Counted from the first letter of the stretch, positions 14,635 through 22,307 are shown. The stretch is 32,713 bases of DNA from an uncultured Lachnospiraceae bacterium (GCA_947629545.1 CANREE010000026.1:1-32713), one strand, 5' to 3'. The notes: generated by a model not told the origin, from the sequence alone. Made by a program: numbers and translations.

Positions 14635-15531
14635 ATGAAGCATTTTTATCTGATATGGAATCCGCAAAAGGCTGGTACAGAAGCGATGGCGGAGCGGATC
14701 CGTCGGTATCTGGAGACACGCGGGTGCGTATGCACGGTGCGTGGGGAGGAAGAGAAATCAGGGACATCCGATCATTTTCAGGGACAGGGCGGTCTGCCGA
14801 TTGCGGATATGAAGCATACGGATCCATCCCGTGTTCCCCGCGATACAGAGTGCGTTATCACGTTGGGCGGCGACGGGACGCTGATTCGGGCGGCCAGAGA
14901 TCTGTCTTCCCTGCAGCTTCCGATGCTGGGCGTCAATATGGGACATCTGGGCTATCTGACGCAGGCAAGCTTTCAGGAGCCGGGTGAAGTTGCCCGGATG
15001 ATTGATGATCTGATCGCGGGGCAGTTCCAGCTGGAAAAAAGGATGATGTTAGGCGGGACCGTTCTCCGAAAAGACACAGTCCTCAAGGAGGCGCTGGCCC
15101 TGAATGAAATTCTGATCTCCAGACGGGAGATGCCTAAGATCCTGAACCTCAGGTTGTACGTCAATGGTGAACCGCTTTGTCAGTACCGGGCGGACGGCAT
15201 GATCATTGCGACGCCCACCGGTTCTACGGCCTACAATCTGTCGGCCGGCGGTCCTATCGTGGAGCCTTCGGCGCGGATGACGATCCTGACGCCAATCTGC
15301 CCGCATGAACTGAACAGCCGAAGCATTGTTCTGGCGGCGGAGGATATCATTGAAATTGAAATCCTGGGCAACGATGACAGCGGTCAGCTGGCGGTGTTCG
15401 ACGGCTGGGAGGCGGTCAATCTGAAAGTCGCAGACAGGCTCCGTGTGGAGCGCTCACCGGTAGAGACTGTGATGGTGAAGCTTCACGAGGTTTCCTTTGT
15501 AGATAACCTGAGAAGCAAGTTAGCTGAATAG
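14635..15531 (+). CDS. nadK: NAD kinase
   Basis: Phosphorylates NAD to NADP in the cytoplasm. The defining motif GGDGTLIRAAR starts at about residue 78, with the neighbouring LGVNMGHLGYLTQ. The conserved ALNEILISRR, CQYRADGMIIATPTGSTAYN and the C-terminal LNSRSIVL are all present, and 298 residues is within the family range. ATG 14635 follows AAGGAG about 10 bases upstream. An in-frame open stretch extends back into tlyA but encodes nothing family-like. Its place between tlyA and argR is common in Clostridia; B. subtilis lacks a nadK here. Confidence 0.96.
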   Translation: MKHFYLIWNPQKAGTEAMAERIRRYLETRGCVCTVRGEEEKSGTSDHFQGQGGLPIADMKHTDPSRVPRDTECVITLGGDGTLIRAARDLSSLQLPMLGVNMGHLGYLTQASFQEPGEVARMIDDLIAGQFQLEKRMMLGGTVLRKDTVLKEALALNEILISRREMPKILNLRLYVNGEPLCQYRADGMIIATPTGSTAYNLSAGGPIVEPSARMTILTPICPHELNSRSIVLAAEDIIEIEILGNDDSGQLAVFDGWEAVNLKVADRLRVERSPVETVMVKLHEVSFVDNLRSKLAE

Positions 15532-15561
15532 GGGATCAGCTGAAGCGGGAGGAAGAATGGG

Positions 15562-16011
15562 ATGAAACTGGAACGGCACAGCAAGATTGTTGAACTGATC
15601 GGTAAATATGAGATCGATACTCAGGAGGAATTGGCAGAGCGCCTGAAAGAAGCAGGTTTTGCGGTGACGCAGGCGACGGTATCCCGTGATATCCGGGAAC
15701 TGCGCCTGACGAAGGTGGCGTCTGAAAATGGGCGCCAGCGCTATACGGTGCACCATGCGCGTGAGGAATTTAATGATAAATATATCCGTATCCTGAGGGA
15801 TGGATTTCTGTCAATGGATATGGCCCAGAACATTCTGGTCATCAAGACCGTATCCGGTATGGCGATGGCAGTGGCGGCGGCGCTGGATGCCATTCATTTT
15901 CACGAGATCGTGGGTTGTATTGCCGGGGACGACACGATCATGTGCGCGGTGAGAAGCATCGATGACACGATCGTGGTGATGGAGAAGATCCATAAACTGG
16001 CAGCGGAGTAA
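15562..16011 (+). CDS. argR: Arginine repressor ArgR/AhrC
   Basis: Hexameric DNA-binding regulator that represses arginine synthesis and activates catabolism when arginine is bound. The N-terminal winged helix has SKIVELIGKYEIDTQEELAE and QATVSRDIRELRLTKV. The C-terminal oligomerisation/arginine domain (about residues 78-149) contains VGCIAGDDTIMCAVRS, with the paired aspartates that contact arginine. Length 149 is typical. Start 15562 follows GGGAGGA. It sits between nadK and recN, the position of ahrC in B. subtilis. argH lies about 14.5 kb downstream in this window and is a plausible target, but no convincing ARG box was found before it. Confidence 0.97.
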   Translation: MKLERHSKIVELIGKYEIDTQEELAERLKEAGFAVTQATVSRDIRELRLTKVASENGRQRYTVHHAREEFNDKYIRILRDGFLSMDMAQNILVIKTVSGMAMAVAAALDAIHFHEIVGCIAGDDTIMCAVRSIDDTIVVMEKIHKLAAE

Positions 16012-16057
16012 TGATTTCGGTCTGACAGCAGACAGAGCACGGAAGGGGGGTATATAT

Positions 16058-17734
16058 ATGCTTTTGGAGCTTCGGGTGAAGAATCTGGCCCTGATCGAGA
16101 AGGCCGAGGTCTCCTTCTCGGAGGGGCTGAATATTCTGACCGGCGAGACCGGCGCAGGCAAATCGATCATCATCGGTTCTGTTGGTATGGCCCTGGGCGG
16201 CAAGGCGGTAAAGGACGTGATACGGCAGGGGGCGGAATCCGCTTATATTGAACTGATATTTTCGGTGACGGAGCCGGAGAAACGAAAGGCGCTTAGCGAT
16301 CTGGACGTGGAGCTTTCAGAGGATGGGACCCTGATCCTGTCCCGTCGGATTATGCCGTCCAGAAGCGTCAGTAAGATCAATGATGAGACTGTGACGATCG
16401 GACGTTTGCGGGAGATTACAGGCAAGCTGATCGATATTCACGGGCAGCATGAGCACCAGTCGCTTCTTTATAAGCAGAAGCATCTGGAGATTCTGGATAC
16501 CTACGCCAGATCCGAAACCGAGCCGCTTAAGGCGCGTATTGGTCAGGTTTATGAGATATATCGCTCCGTGAAGGCGCGGCTGGAGGATATGGAGCTGGAT
16601 CGGGAAGCGCGTCTTCGAGAGGCGGATTTTCTGCGCTATGAAATCCGCGAAATGGAAGGGGCGCGTCTCAGGGAGGGTGAAGAGGAGGAACTGACGGCTT
16701 CTTACCGGCGGCTTAATCATTCTCAGAAGATCATGGAACATCTGTCCGCGGCTTATCGGGAACTGGACGGCGATGCGGTTGGACGCGCGGCGCGGGAGGT
16801 ATCGGAGGCGGCGGAATATGATGAAACGCTGAAAGGAATCTGCGATCAGCTGATGGATGCGGAAGCTGTTTTAAGCGATGCGGTTCATGATATCAGCGCG
16901 TATACGGATACATTTGCGTTTGATGAAGAAACGTACAGGCAGACGGAGGAGCGGCTGGATAAGATCCATTCGATGCAGGCGAAATACGGAAATACCGTGT
17001 CAGAGATTCTTCAGAGGTTGGAGGAGAAAAAGACACGGCTTGATGAACTGGAACATTTCGACCAGATAAAAGATCGGCTGAAACGGGAATTTGCCGCACA
17101 GGAGGAGGAATTGAAAAGTCTTTGCACGGAACTTTCCGATGTGAGAAAGAAGGCGGCCCGGGAGCTTACGGATAAGATCCGGCAGGGATTGAGCGATCTG
17201 AATTTCATCGATGTGCAGTTTACGATGGAATTTACGCAGCTTGCGCATTATACGGCGGAAGGTTTTGACGAGGCGGAATTTCTGATATCTACGAATCCGG
17301 GGATGCCGATGCGGCCTCTGGCTAATGTGGCTTCCGGCGGCGAACTGTCCCGGATTATGCTGGCGATCAAATCCGTTCTGGCGGATACGGACGACATTCC
17401 GACCCTGATTTTCGATGAGATCGACGCCGGTATCAGCGGACGGACAGCCCAGATGGTTTCGGAAAAGCTTTCTTACATCGCGAGACGCCGTCAGGTAATC
17501 TGTATCACGCACCTGCCGCAGATCGCGGCGATGGCTGACAGTCATTTCGAGATCGTCAAGTCGGCCGGAGGGGGCAGTACGGTGACGCAGATCCGGGCGC
17601 TTAGCGAAGAGCAGATCATAGATGAACTGGCAAGACTTTTGGGAGGCGCAGAGATTACCCCGGCGGTTCGTGAGAACGCTAGGGAGATGAAGAAACTGGC
17701 CGGAGAGAGGAAGGCCGGTCCTGGTGTGAATTGA
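16058..17734 (+). CDS. recN: DNA repair protein RecN
   Basis: SMC-like ATPase that acts early at double-strand breaks. Walker A is LTGETGAGKSIIIG (about residues 26-39). A coiled-coil arm spans about 150-390, the ABC signature is VASGGELSRIMLAIK, and Walker B is LIFDEIDAGISG (about 450-461). The C-terminal CITHLPQIAAMADSHF is a family hallmark. At 558 residues it is full length. ATG 16058 follows AAGGGGGG. Last gene of the asp23-recN operon; the following gene is on the other strand and ends 67 bases away. No clear plus-strand terminator was found directly after it. Confidence 0.97.
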   Translation: MLLELRVKNLALIEKAEVSFSEGLNILTGETGAGKSIIIGSVGMALGGKAVKDVIRQGAESAYIELIFSVTEPEKRKALSDLDVELSEDGTLILSRRIMPSRSVSKINDETVTIGRLREITGKLIDIHGQHEHQSLLYKQKHLEILDTYARSETEPLKARIGQVYEIYRSVKARLEDMELDREARLREADFLRYEIREMEGARLREGEEEELTASYRRLNHSQKIMEHLSAAYRELDGDAVGRAAREVSEAAEYDETLKGICDQLMDAEAVLSDAVHDISAYTDTFAFDEETYRQTEERLDKIHSMQAKYGNTVSEILQRLEEKKTRLDELEHFDQIKDRLKREFAAQEEELKSLCTELSDVRKKAARELTDKIRQGLSDLNFIDVQFTMEFTQLAHYTAEGFDEAEFLISTNPGMPMRPLANVASGGELSRIMLAIKSVLADTDDIPTLIFDEIDAGISGRTAQMVSEKLSYIARRRQVICITHLPQIAAMADSHFEIVKSAGGGSTVTQIRALSEEQIIDELARLLGGAEITPAVRENAREMKKLAGERKAGPGVN

Positions 17735-17737
17735 CAT

Positions 17738-17773
17738 TAAAAACGGCCCGCCGCGAAATTCCGCGTCCGGGCC
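17738..17773 (-). terminator. Terminator of the DUF4321 gene (minus strand)
   Basis: GGCCCG (17745-17750) and CGGGCC (17768-17773) form the stem, with a weaker inner GCG/CGC pairing. On the minus strand the stem is followed by GTTTTTAATG. On the plus strand no T tract follows, so it does not obviously serve recN. Confidence 0.6.
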
Positions 17774-17801
17774 GGAACCGGTCAGAACAAAACGAAATAA
17801 A

Positions 17802-18062
17802 TTACAGGCACCGCCATATCAGGAGCGCCAGAATCACGCCAATGATGCTTGCCATCGTAATTTTGATCGAAAGTCCAAAGGTAATCACCAGGATTCCGAG
17901 ATTTACGACCACCGGATCATCCAGCCCGAAGGATTGGCCGAAATTCAGCCATGAAAGGAAAGGGATTCCTTCTGTCATACTTCCGATAAATCCGCCCAGA
18001 ACGATGCCCGACAGCATTAAAAGCAGCAAAACCCAGAAATTTTTATTGGCAGCGTGTTTCAT
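17802..18062 (-). CDS. DUF4321 small membrane protein
   Basis: Protein of 86 residues with two hydrophobic segments: about residues 9-30 (FWVLLLLMLSGIVLGGFIGS) and 52-84 (NLGILVITFGLSIKITMASI and the following residues). It matches my recollection of the DUF4321 family of clostridial membrane proteins, whose function is unknown. The start is supported by a GAGAAGG site upstream on the minus strand. It stands alone between recN (convergent) and spoIVB (divergent), with its own promoter and terminator. Confidence 0.8.
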   Translation of the reverse strand: MKHAANKNFWVLLLLMLSGIVLGGFIGSMTEGIPFLSWLNFGQSFGLDDPVVVNLGILVITFGLSIKITMASIIGVILALLIWRCL

Positions 18063-18106
18063 ACAGATACCTTCTCCGTTTCTTCCTGAATGATCAAACC
18101 GTAATC

Positions 18107-18135
18107 AGTTTATCACATCAGTCAAAAAGTGACAA
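18107..18135 (-). promoter_or_regulatory. Promoter of the DUF4321 gene (minus strand)
   Basis: On the minus strand TTGTCA (18135-18130) is followed after 17 bases by TAAACT (18112-18107), with an extended -10 TGA directly before it. The gene start is 45 bases downstream. Confidence 0.6.
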
Positions 18136-18170
18136 CTAAAAAATAACAGAGTGTTTTTTATGCCGCGACA

Positions 18171-18177
18171 CATACTA
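18171..18177 (+). promoter_or_regulatory. Sigma-G/sigma-F-like -10 element before spoIVB
   Basis: CATACTA at 18171-18177 equals the forespore sigma-G -10 consensus and lies 38 bases before the gene. A convincing -35 (gHATR about 18 bases upstream) is not visible, so the call rests on the -10 and on spoIVB being sigma-F/sigma-G dependent in B. subtilis. A small hairpin, AAGTTT-ctgtga-AAACTT, follows in the leader (18183-18200). Confidence 0.45.
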
Positions 18178-18214
18178 AGAAAAGTTTCTGTGAAAACTTG
18201 TAAGGAGGTGTGTT

Positions 18215-19489
18215 GTGGTGAAAAAAACAGGATATCGCAGATTTCTGGTCTGGACATTTCGGATCAGCCTTCTGTTTACGATAGGTTTTTCCTATTGTTA
18301 TATGGAACGCGTCATTCCGGATCATATGAGTATCGTTCTGGATCAGGAAGAAACGTTTACGCTGCCTCTGCCATTTCGCTTTACCCTCCAGAGCGACAGC
18401 GAGGAGGTAGCGCTGGGAAACGGATCCGATATTCCCTCGGATCAGATTACGGTCACCCGCGAGCAGCCTTTCCGTCTTTATGGGAAACGCGAGGGAAGCT
18501 ACCTGTTGGGACTGGATTTTCTGGGGATTCGGTTTAAGGAGATTCAGGTCGATGTGGTCGGCACCCGCTACGCAGTTCCCTGCGGCGCGCCGGTGGGGAT
18601 TTACCTGAAATCTGCCGGGGTCATGGTGATCGGCACCGGAGAGCTGGTCGGTCAGGACGGACTGCCGGTGGAACCCGCTGCAGGCGTTCTGAAATCCGGT
18701 GATTATATAGAGAGTATCAATGGAATCTCTCTTGAGACCAAAGAGGAGCTGGCCAGTGCGGTGGCAGGACTCAGGGATAAAGAGGCGCATCTGATGGTTC
18801 GCCGCGGAGATGCACTGATCGAAGTATCTCTTCATCCGATACTTACGCAGGACGGAGATAACAAGCTTGGCATCTGGGTGCGCAGCGACACCCAGGGAAT
18901 TGGTACAGTGACATATCTGGATCTGAACGGACGTTTCGGTGCACTCGGACACGGTATCAGTGACACGGATACCGGGAAAATGGTAGAAATCAGCGATGGA
19001 AATCTCTATGACACCCAAATCGTAGGCGTTGAAAAAGGAAGCGCCGGCAGTCCCGGCGTCATGTCAGGCATTATCTATTATGGCGCGGGCACCGTTCTGG
19101 GAACTGTGGAATCCAATACGGAAGAAGGAATCTTCGGTATTGTCAATGACCGTTTCATGAAGTCGGTCGTTTCTGAGCCTGTTCCTGTAGGTTATCGGCA
19201 GGATGTGCGAAAGGGCCCTGCGATCCTTCGCAGCGGCGTATCCGGGGAAATACGGGATTATGAGATTGAAATAGAAAGGATCGATTATTCCACATCCCAT
19301 ACCAACAAAAGTCTTGTTATCCGTGTCACCGACCCCGAACTGCTAAGTCTGACCGGCGGAATCGTCCAGGGCATGAGCGGCAGCCCGATCATTCAGGATG
19401 GGAAGCTGATTGGCGCAGTGACACATGTGTTTATACAGGATAGTACGAGAGGATATGGGATTTTTGTTGAAAACATGCTAACGCATTGA
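18215..19489 (+). CDS. spoIVB: SpoIVB serine peptidase (S55), sigma-K checkpoint protease
   Basis: Secreted from the forespore into the intermembrane space, where it cleaves SpoIVFA to trigger pro-sigma-K processing. An N-terminal membrane anchor (about residues 10-30) and a PDZ domain (about 110-205; GVLKSGDYIESINGISL) precede the S55 domain. The catalytic set is His246 (GALGHGISD), Asp373 (RVTDPELL) and Ser388 (VQGMSGSPI). These are each ten residues on from B. subtilis H236/D363/S378, so the spacing is exact. The C-terminal GAVTHVFIQDSTRGYGIFVENML is canonical in part and whole. The GTG start at 18215 (or the adjacent GTG 18218) follows AAGGAGGTG. spo0A, the usual next gene, is missing here. 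Confidence 0.96.
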   Translation: MVKKTGYRRFLVWTFRISLLFTIGFSYCYMERVIPDHMSIVLDQEETFTLPLPFRFTLQSDSEEVALGNGSDIPSDQITVTREQPFRLYGKREGSYLLGLDFLGIRFKEIQVDVVGTRYAVPCGAPVGIYLKSAGVMVIGTGELVGQDGLPVEPAAGVLKSGDYIESINGISLETKEELASAVAGLRDKEAHLMVRRGDALIEVSLHPILTQDGDNKLGIWVRSDTQGIGTVTYLDLNGRFGALGHGISDTDTGKMVEISDGNLYDTQIVGVEKGSAGSPGVMSGIIYYGAGTVLGTVESNTEEGIFGIVNDRFMKSVVSEPVPVGYRQDVRKGPAILRSGVSGEIRDYEIEIERIDYSTSHTNKSLVIRVTDPELLSLTGGIVQGMSGSPIIQDGKLIGAVTHVFIQDSTRGYGIFVENMLTH

Positions 19490-19497
19490 GCCGGGCA

Positions 19498-19560
19498 GGC
19501 CGGGAGCGAGAAGAAGGCGATGCAAGCTTGCTTGCAAGAGCCTTCTTCTCGCTCCCGGCC
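19498..19560 (+). repeat. Perfect 21-bp inverted repeat with nested 7-bp hairpin
   Basis: GGCCGGGAGCGAGAAGAAGG + C (19498-19518) is exactly complementary to 19540-19560. Inside it TGCAAGC (19521-19527) and GCTTGCA (19530-19536) pair around TT. The whole folds into one hairpin of about 28 base pairs with a small internal loop (GA/AGA). No T tract follows, so it is not a standard terminator, though it starts 9 bases after the spoIVB stop. Confidence 0.95.
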
Positions 19561-19561
19561 T

Positions 19562-19629
19562 ATGGGGCGAAAGCCCCCATCCGATGGTGCCGCCAGGCGC
19601 CAGCGGATGCCGCCCGGCGACGTCGCGGG
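19562..19629 (+). repeat. Three further consecutive hairpins (GNRA-capped, 13-bp, and palindromic)
   Basis: Hairpin B is GGGGC-GAAA-GCCCC (19564-19577), with a GNRA tetraloop. Hairpin C abuts it: CATCCG-A-TGGTGCC, loop GCCA, GGCGCCA-G-CGGATG (19578-19609), 13 pairs with one mismatch and one G-U. Hairpin D is CCC-g-GCGAC/GTCGC-GGG (19613-19629), around a 10-base perfect palindrome. Together with the upstream 28-bp hairpin they occupy 132 nearly continuous bases. Confidence 0.85.
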
Positions 19630-19794
19630 ATGCGCCCCGCCGTTCAGCCGCCCGGTCCCTCAGATCCTGCCCATCTCCCCTCTTCCTAATCGACCCCATC
19701 TTAAGAAAACAGTATATTTTGTCACAAAATCTTAAATAGCATTCCCCTTTTCACTATGCTATGATTAAACTAAACACAATGTGGGAGAGTATTT

Positions 19795-21183
19795 ATGAGG
19801 AAAAAAGTGATGAGACTGTGTGCATTGACATTGTCTGCGGCCTGCCTTTCTGTCGCCGCAGCCGGAGCCGCAAGGGCAGATACCGGTATATCGGCCGTGC
19901 GTTTGTCGGCCGCACCTGTTTCTCCTGCGGTTTCCAACCGCACGGGAAATAACCAGACATTCAGCCCGGGATCTTTGGGAGGACCGTTGGGCGTCGGCCA
20001 GAGCCTGCAGACGGTCGACTATCGTGTGCCTGCTCCTGAGGGAGAACTCAGGGGAGTCTGGATATCTTATCTGATCTGGGACACGCTTTCTGCCGGTGAG
20101 TCAGACTTCCGTCGGGGAGTCGATGAGATTTTGGACAATTGTGTATCGTGGGGGATGAACGCGGTTTTTGTACATGTCCGTTCTCACAGCGATGCTATGT
20201 ATCCGTCGGAGATATACCCCTGGTCCAAATTCGTGAGCGGATCAGGAGGATCAGGTGTTCAGGGGCGCAGCCCGGGGTATGATCCGCTGGCTTATTTTGT
20301 AAAGGCGGCCCATGCCCGGGGACTTCAGTTCCATGCGTGGTTCAATCCATACCGTATCACCGGCAATATGATGAAGTGGTCTGAGGTGTCCAGTTTGAGC
20401 CCTGCAAAGCGGTGGATGAGTGATGCAGACCCTTCTAATGACCGGAATGTCCTGTGTCACGATGGTGAGTATTATTATAATCCGTCTTCAGAGGCAGTCA
20501 AAAAGATGGTAGTGGACGGTGTAATGGAAGTTGTGCGCGGCTATGACGTGGACGGGATCCATTTCGACGATTATTTCTATCCGGAACTGGATGATACAGT
20601 GGAGGGACGTCAGTTCGACCTGCCGGAGTATCAGGCCAGCGGAAGCGGCCTGTCCGCTGCCCAGTGGAGGAGGAATCAGGTCAGCGATCTGGTTGGTAGG
20701 GTCTGGAAGTCGATTAAAGCCGAGAAGCCGCAGGTGCTGTTCGGGATCAGTCCCCAGGGATATGTGGAGCATCTGCGCAGCGATCATAACCTTTTCGTGG
20801 ATATCGACCGGTGGATGAGCGAAGAAGGCTTTATTGATTATATTATGCCGCAGCTGTATTGGGGGTTTGAGACGAAAACTTCTTCCGGAGCGCCGGCTCC
20901 TTACGCTTTTATGGAGAATCTCGCGACATGGCGGAATCTGAAGAGAAAAGGGAAGGTAACGCTGTATCTGGGGTTGGGACTTTATCGCGGTGGGACGGCG
21001 GTTAAGGATTATAATGAAGTGTCGGAATGGCTGCGTCGCAGCGATATCATTGCCCGTCAGGTTGTTGAGGGTCGCCGCTCAGGGGAGGTGGCCGGATATT
21101 GCTTCTACAGTTACGACTCTTTTCTGCAGCCGGAAGCTCAGAAGGAAACAGCCAATCTTTTGCCGCTGTTTTTGGGAAAGTGA
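19795..21183 (+). CDS. Secreted glycosyl hydrolase-like protein (GHL10/DUF187 family)
   Basis: Likely extracellular glycosidase. A signal peptide (about residues 1-28: basic start, LTLSAACLSVAAAGAARA) is followed by a linker and the GHL10 TIM-barrel domain from about residue 85. Family features are LRGVWISYL, WGMNAVFVHVRSHSDA, PLAYFVKAAHARGLQFHAWFNPYR, YDVDGIHFDDYFYP and GFIDYIMPQLYWGF (each visible at the expected order). The Asp pair in HFDDYFYP is the likely catalytic region. At 462 residues it fits the family; B. subtilis YngK is a relative. Substrate is unknown; peptidoglycan or another envelope glycan is a guess. ATG 19795 follows GGGAGAG. It sits downstream of spoIVB but with its own leader. 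Confidence 0.9.
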   Translation: MRKKVMRLCALTLSAACLSVAAAGAARADTGISAVRLSAAPVSPAVSNRTGNNQTFSPGSLGGPLGVGQSLQTVDYRVPAPEGELRGVWISYLIWDTLSAGESDFRRGVDEILDNCVSWGMNAVFVHVRSHSDAMYPSEIYPWSKFVSGSGGSGVQGRSPGYDPLAYFVKAAHARGLQFHAWFNPYRITGNMMKWSEVSSLSPAKRWMSDADPSNDRNVLCHDGEYYYNPSSEAVKKMVVDGVMEVVRGYDVDGIHFDDYFYPELDDTVEGRQFDLPEYQASGSGLSAAQWRRNQVSDLVGRVWKSIKAEKPQVLFGISPQGYVEHLRSDHNLFVDIDRWMSEEGFIDYIMPQLYWGFETKTSSGAPAPYAFMENLATWRNLKRKGKVTLYLGLGLYRGGTAVKDYNEVSEWLRRSDIIARQVVEGRRSGEVAGYCFYSYDSFLQPEAQKETANLLPLFLGK

Positions 21184-21255
21184 AATGGCTTTGCAGGAGG
21201 CCCGGTCAGCGTCTGCGCAGCTTAGTGGGAAAGTAAAAAGATATGCAAGAAATAG

Positions 21256-21284
21256 TGGAAATGTCTGCCTAAATGGTGTATACT
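21256..21284 (+). promoter_or_regulatory. Promoter of the SH3 lipoprotein gene
   Basis: TATACT at 21279-21284 with TGGAAA (21256-21261) 17 bases upstream, a 4/6 match to TTGACA. The predicted start is about 30 bases before the ATG at 21321. Confidence 0.6.
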
Positions 21285-21320
21285 GTTAAATGAGAGAACA
21301 CAAGATATGGAGGATTGGCG

Positions 21321-22307
21321 ATGAAAAAGAGGGTTTGCTTATGGATGGCTGCCGTGATAGGCGCATTGGTGCTGACGGCCTGCGGCGATGGCAGCAGCGT
21401 TATGATCAATGGAACGACAGCTGCCCGGGGGGAGGAAGAAGGAACGGGGGCCGGTGTTTCGGCCGGAGAGGAGACATCCCCGTCCCAGGAGGAAACTGTC
21501 GCTGCCGGAGGACCGAAAATTGATATTATTACCGGAGAGCCGATGACAGACAGTTCGCAGACCCCGCCGGAGGAAACGCTTCCGACGGTTGAACCCGAGA
21601 CGACGGCGGCCCCTACGACGGCTGCGCCTGAGACAGCTGCTCCCACGACAACGGCTGCGCCCGAGACGACGGCAGCCAAAGAATATGCAGTTCACGAACT
21701 TAGCAAAACCATGTATGCCAAATCCTCTGTACGTGTGCGTGCAGGGTATTCCACATCGACGGAGATTCTGGGCGCCCTGGCAACGGGTGAGAGCGTCCAG
21801 ATAACGGGAGAGTCTGACAATGGTTGGATGCGTGTAACCTGGAAAGGTCTGACAGGTTTCGTATCGAAGAGCTACCTGTCGGATACGCCGCCTGAGACGA
21901 CAGCGGCGGCGACTGAGACCAGACCGTCAGCGACACAGAATGGCGGAACGAGTCCCGGTGCGGCTTCCGGCCCGGGCGGGAATACCCAGACGTCCACGAC
22001 AGGCGGACAGTCGCCGTCGTCAGGTCCCGGCAGTACGCAGGGTCCCGGCAGTACGCAGAGTTCCGGCGGTACACAGGGTCCCGGTAGTACGCAGAGTCCC
22101 GGTGGTACACAGGGGCCCAGCGGTTCGGGCAGCAGCGTTTCCGGAACGGTCATCCAGTTCGACCCGTCCGGCGTAACGATCCAGACGGCGAATGGATCCA
22201 CCCAGACGTTCTCCTGGGGCAATTCGACGATCCCTGCGGATCTTCAGCCCGGTAATAACGTACAGATCAGCTATCAGGGAAGTACGATTGTAACAATTAC
22301 CAAGTAG
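21321..22307 (+). CDS. SH3-domain lipoprotein with low-complexity linkers
   Basis: Predicted cell-surface lipoprotein of 328 residues. The signal peptide ends in the lipobox LTAC, so Cys21 would be lipid-anchored. A Thr/Ala/Pro/Glu-rich linker (about 80-120; TTAAPETAAPTT) leads to a bacterial SH3 domain (about 129-187: SVRVRAGYSTSTEILGAL, GWMRVTWKGLTGFVSKSYL), which in other proteins binds cell-wall peptides. A Gly/Ser/Thr/Gln linker with GPGSTQ repeats (about 205-275) follows, then a small C-terminal beta domain of about 55 residues (GTVIQFDPSGVTIQTANG) that I do not recognise. ATG 21321 follows GGAGG; the in-frame start at 21315 has poorer spacing. Probably anchors to or senses the wall; partner unknown. 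Confidence 0.88.
   Translation: MKKRVCLWMAAVIGALVLTACGDGSSVMINGTTAARGEEEGTGAGVSAGEETSPSQEETVAAGGPKIDIITGEPMTDSSQTPPEETLPTVEPETTAAPTTAAPETAAPTTTAAPETTAAKEYAVHELSKTMYAKSSVRVRAGYSTSTEILGALATGESVQITGESDNGWMRVTWKGLTGFVSKSYLSDTPPETTAAATETRPSATQNGGTSPGAASGPGGNTQTSTTGGQSPSSGPGSTQGPGSTQSSGGTQGPGSTQSPGGTQGPSGSGSSVSGTVIQFDPSGVTIQTANGSTQTFSWGNSTIPADLQPGNNVQISYQGSTIVTITK
22022..22118 (+). repeat. 18-bp tandem repeat in the SH3 lipoprotein gene
   Basis: About five copies of GGTCCCGGCAGTACGCAG and variants (GGTCCCGGTAGTACGCAG, AGTCCCGGTGGTACACAG), encoding GPGSTQ-like hexapeptides. The period is a multiple of three, so changes in copy number keep the frame and would only alter linker length. Confidence 0.9.

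Larger units (their letters stand above)
19490..19794 (+). other. Gene-free region: GC-rich multi-hairpin element plus AT-rich promoter segment
   Basis: No credible gene was found in these 305 bases. The first 200 are GC-rich with four successive hairpins (listed separately). The last 100 are AT-rich and hold the leader of the next gene. They include the palindrome ATTTTG-TCA-CAAAAT (19716-19730), which contains an 8/9 match to the Spo0A box, and possible -10 elements TATGCT (19755-19760) and TATGAT (19760-19765) without a clear -35. Short open frames on both strands here are by-products of the inverted repeats. Confidence 0.7.

Noticed and set aside
19498-19560. Terminator of spoIVB
   Set aside because: The stem is strong but no T tract follows on either side in a terminator-like position, and more hairpins continue directly after it.
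19478-19699. Short open frames on both strands in the spoIVB-GHL10 gap
   Set aside because: They run through perfect inverted repeats and give Arg/Pro-rich or mirrored peptides; no RBS.
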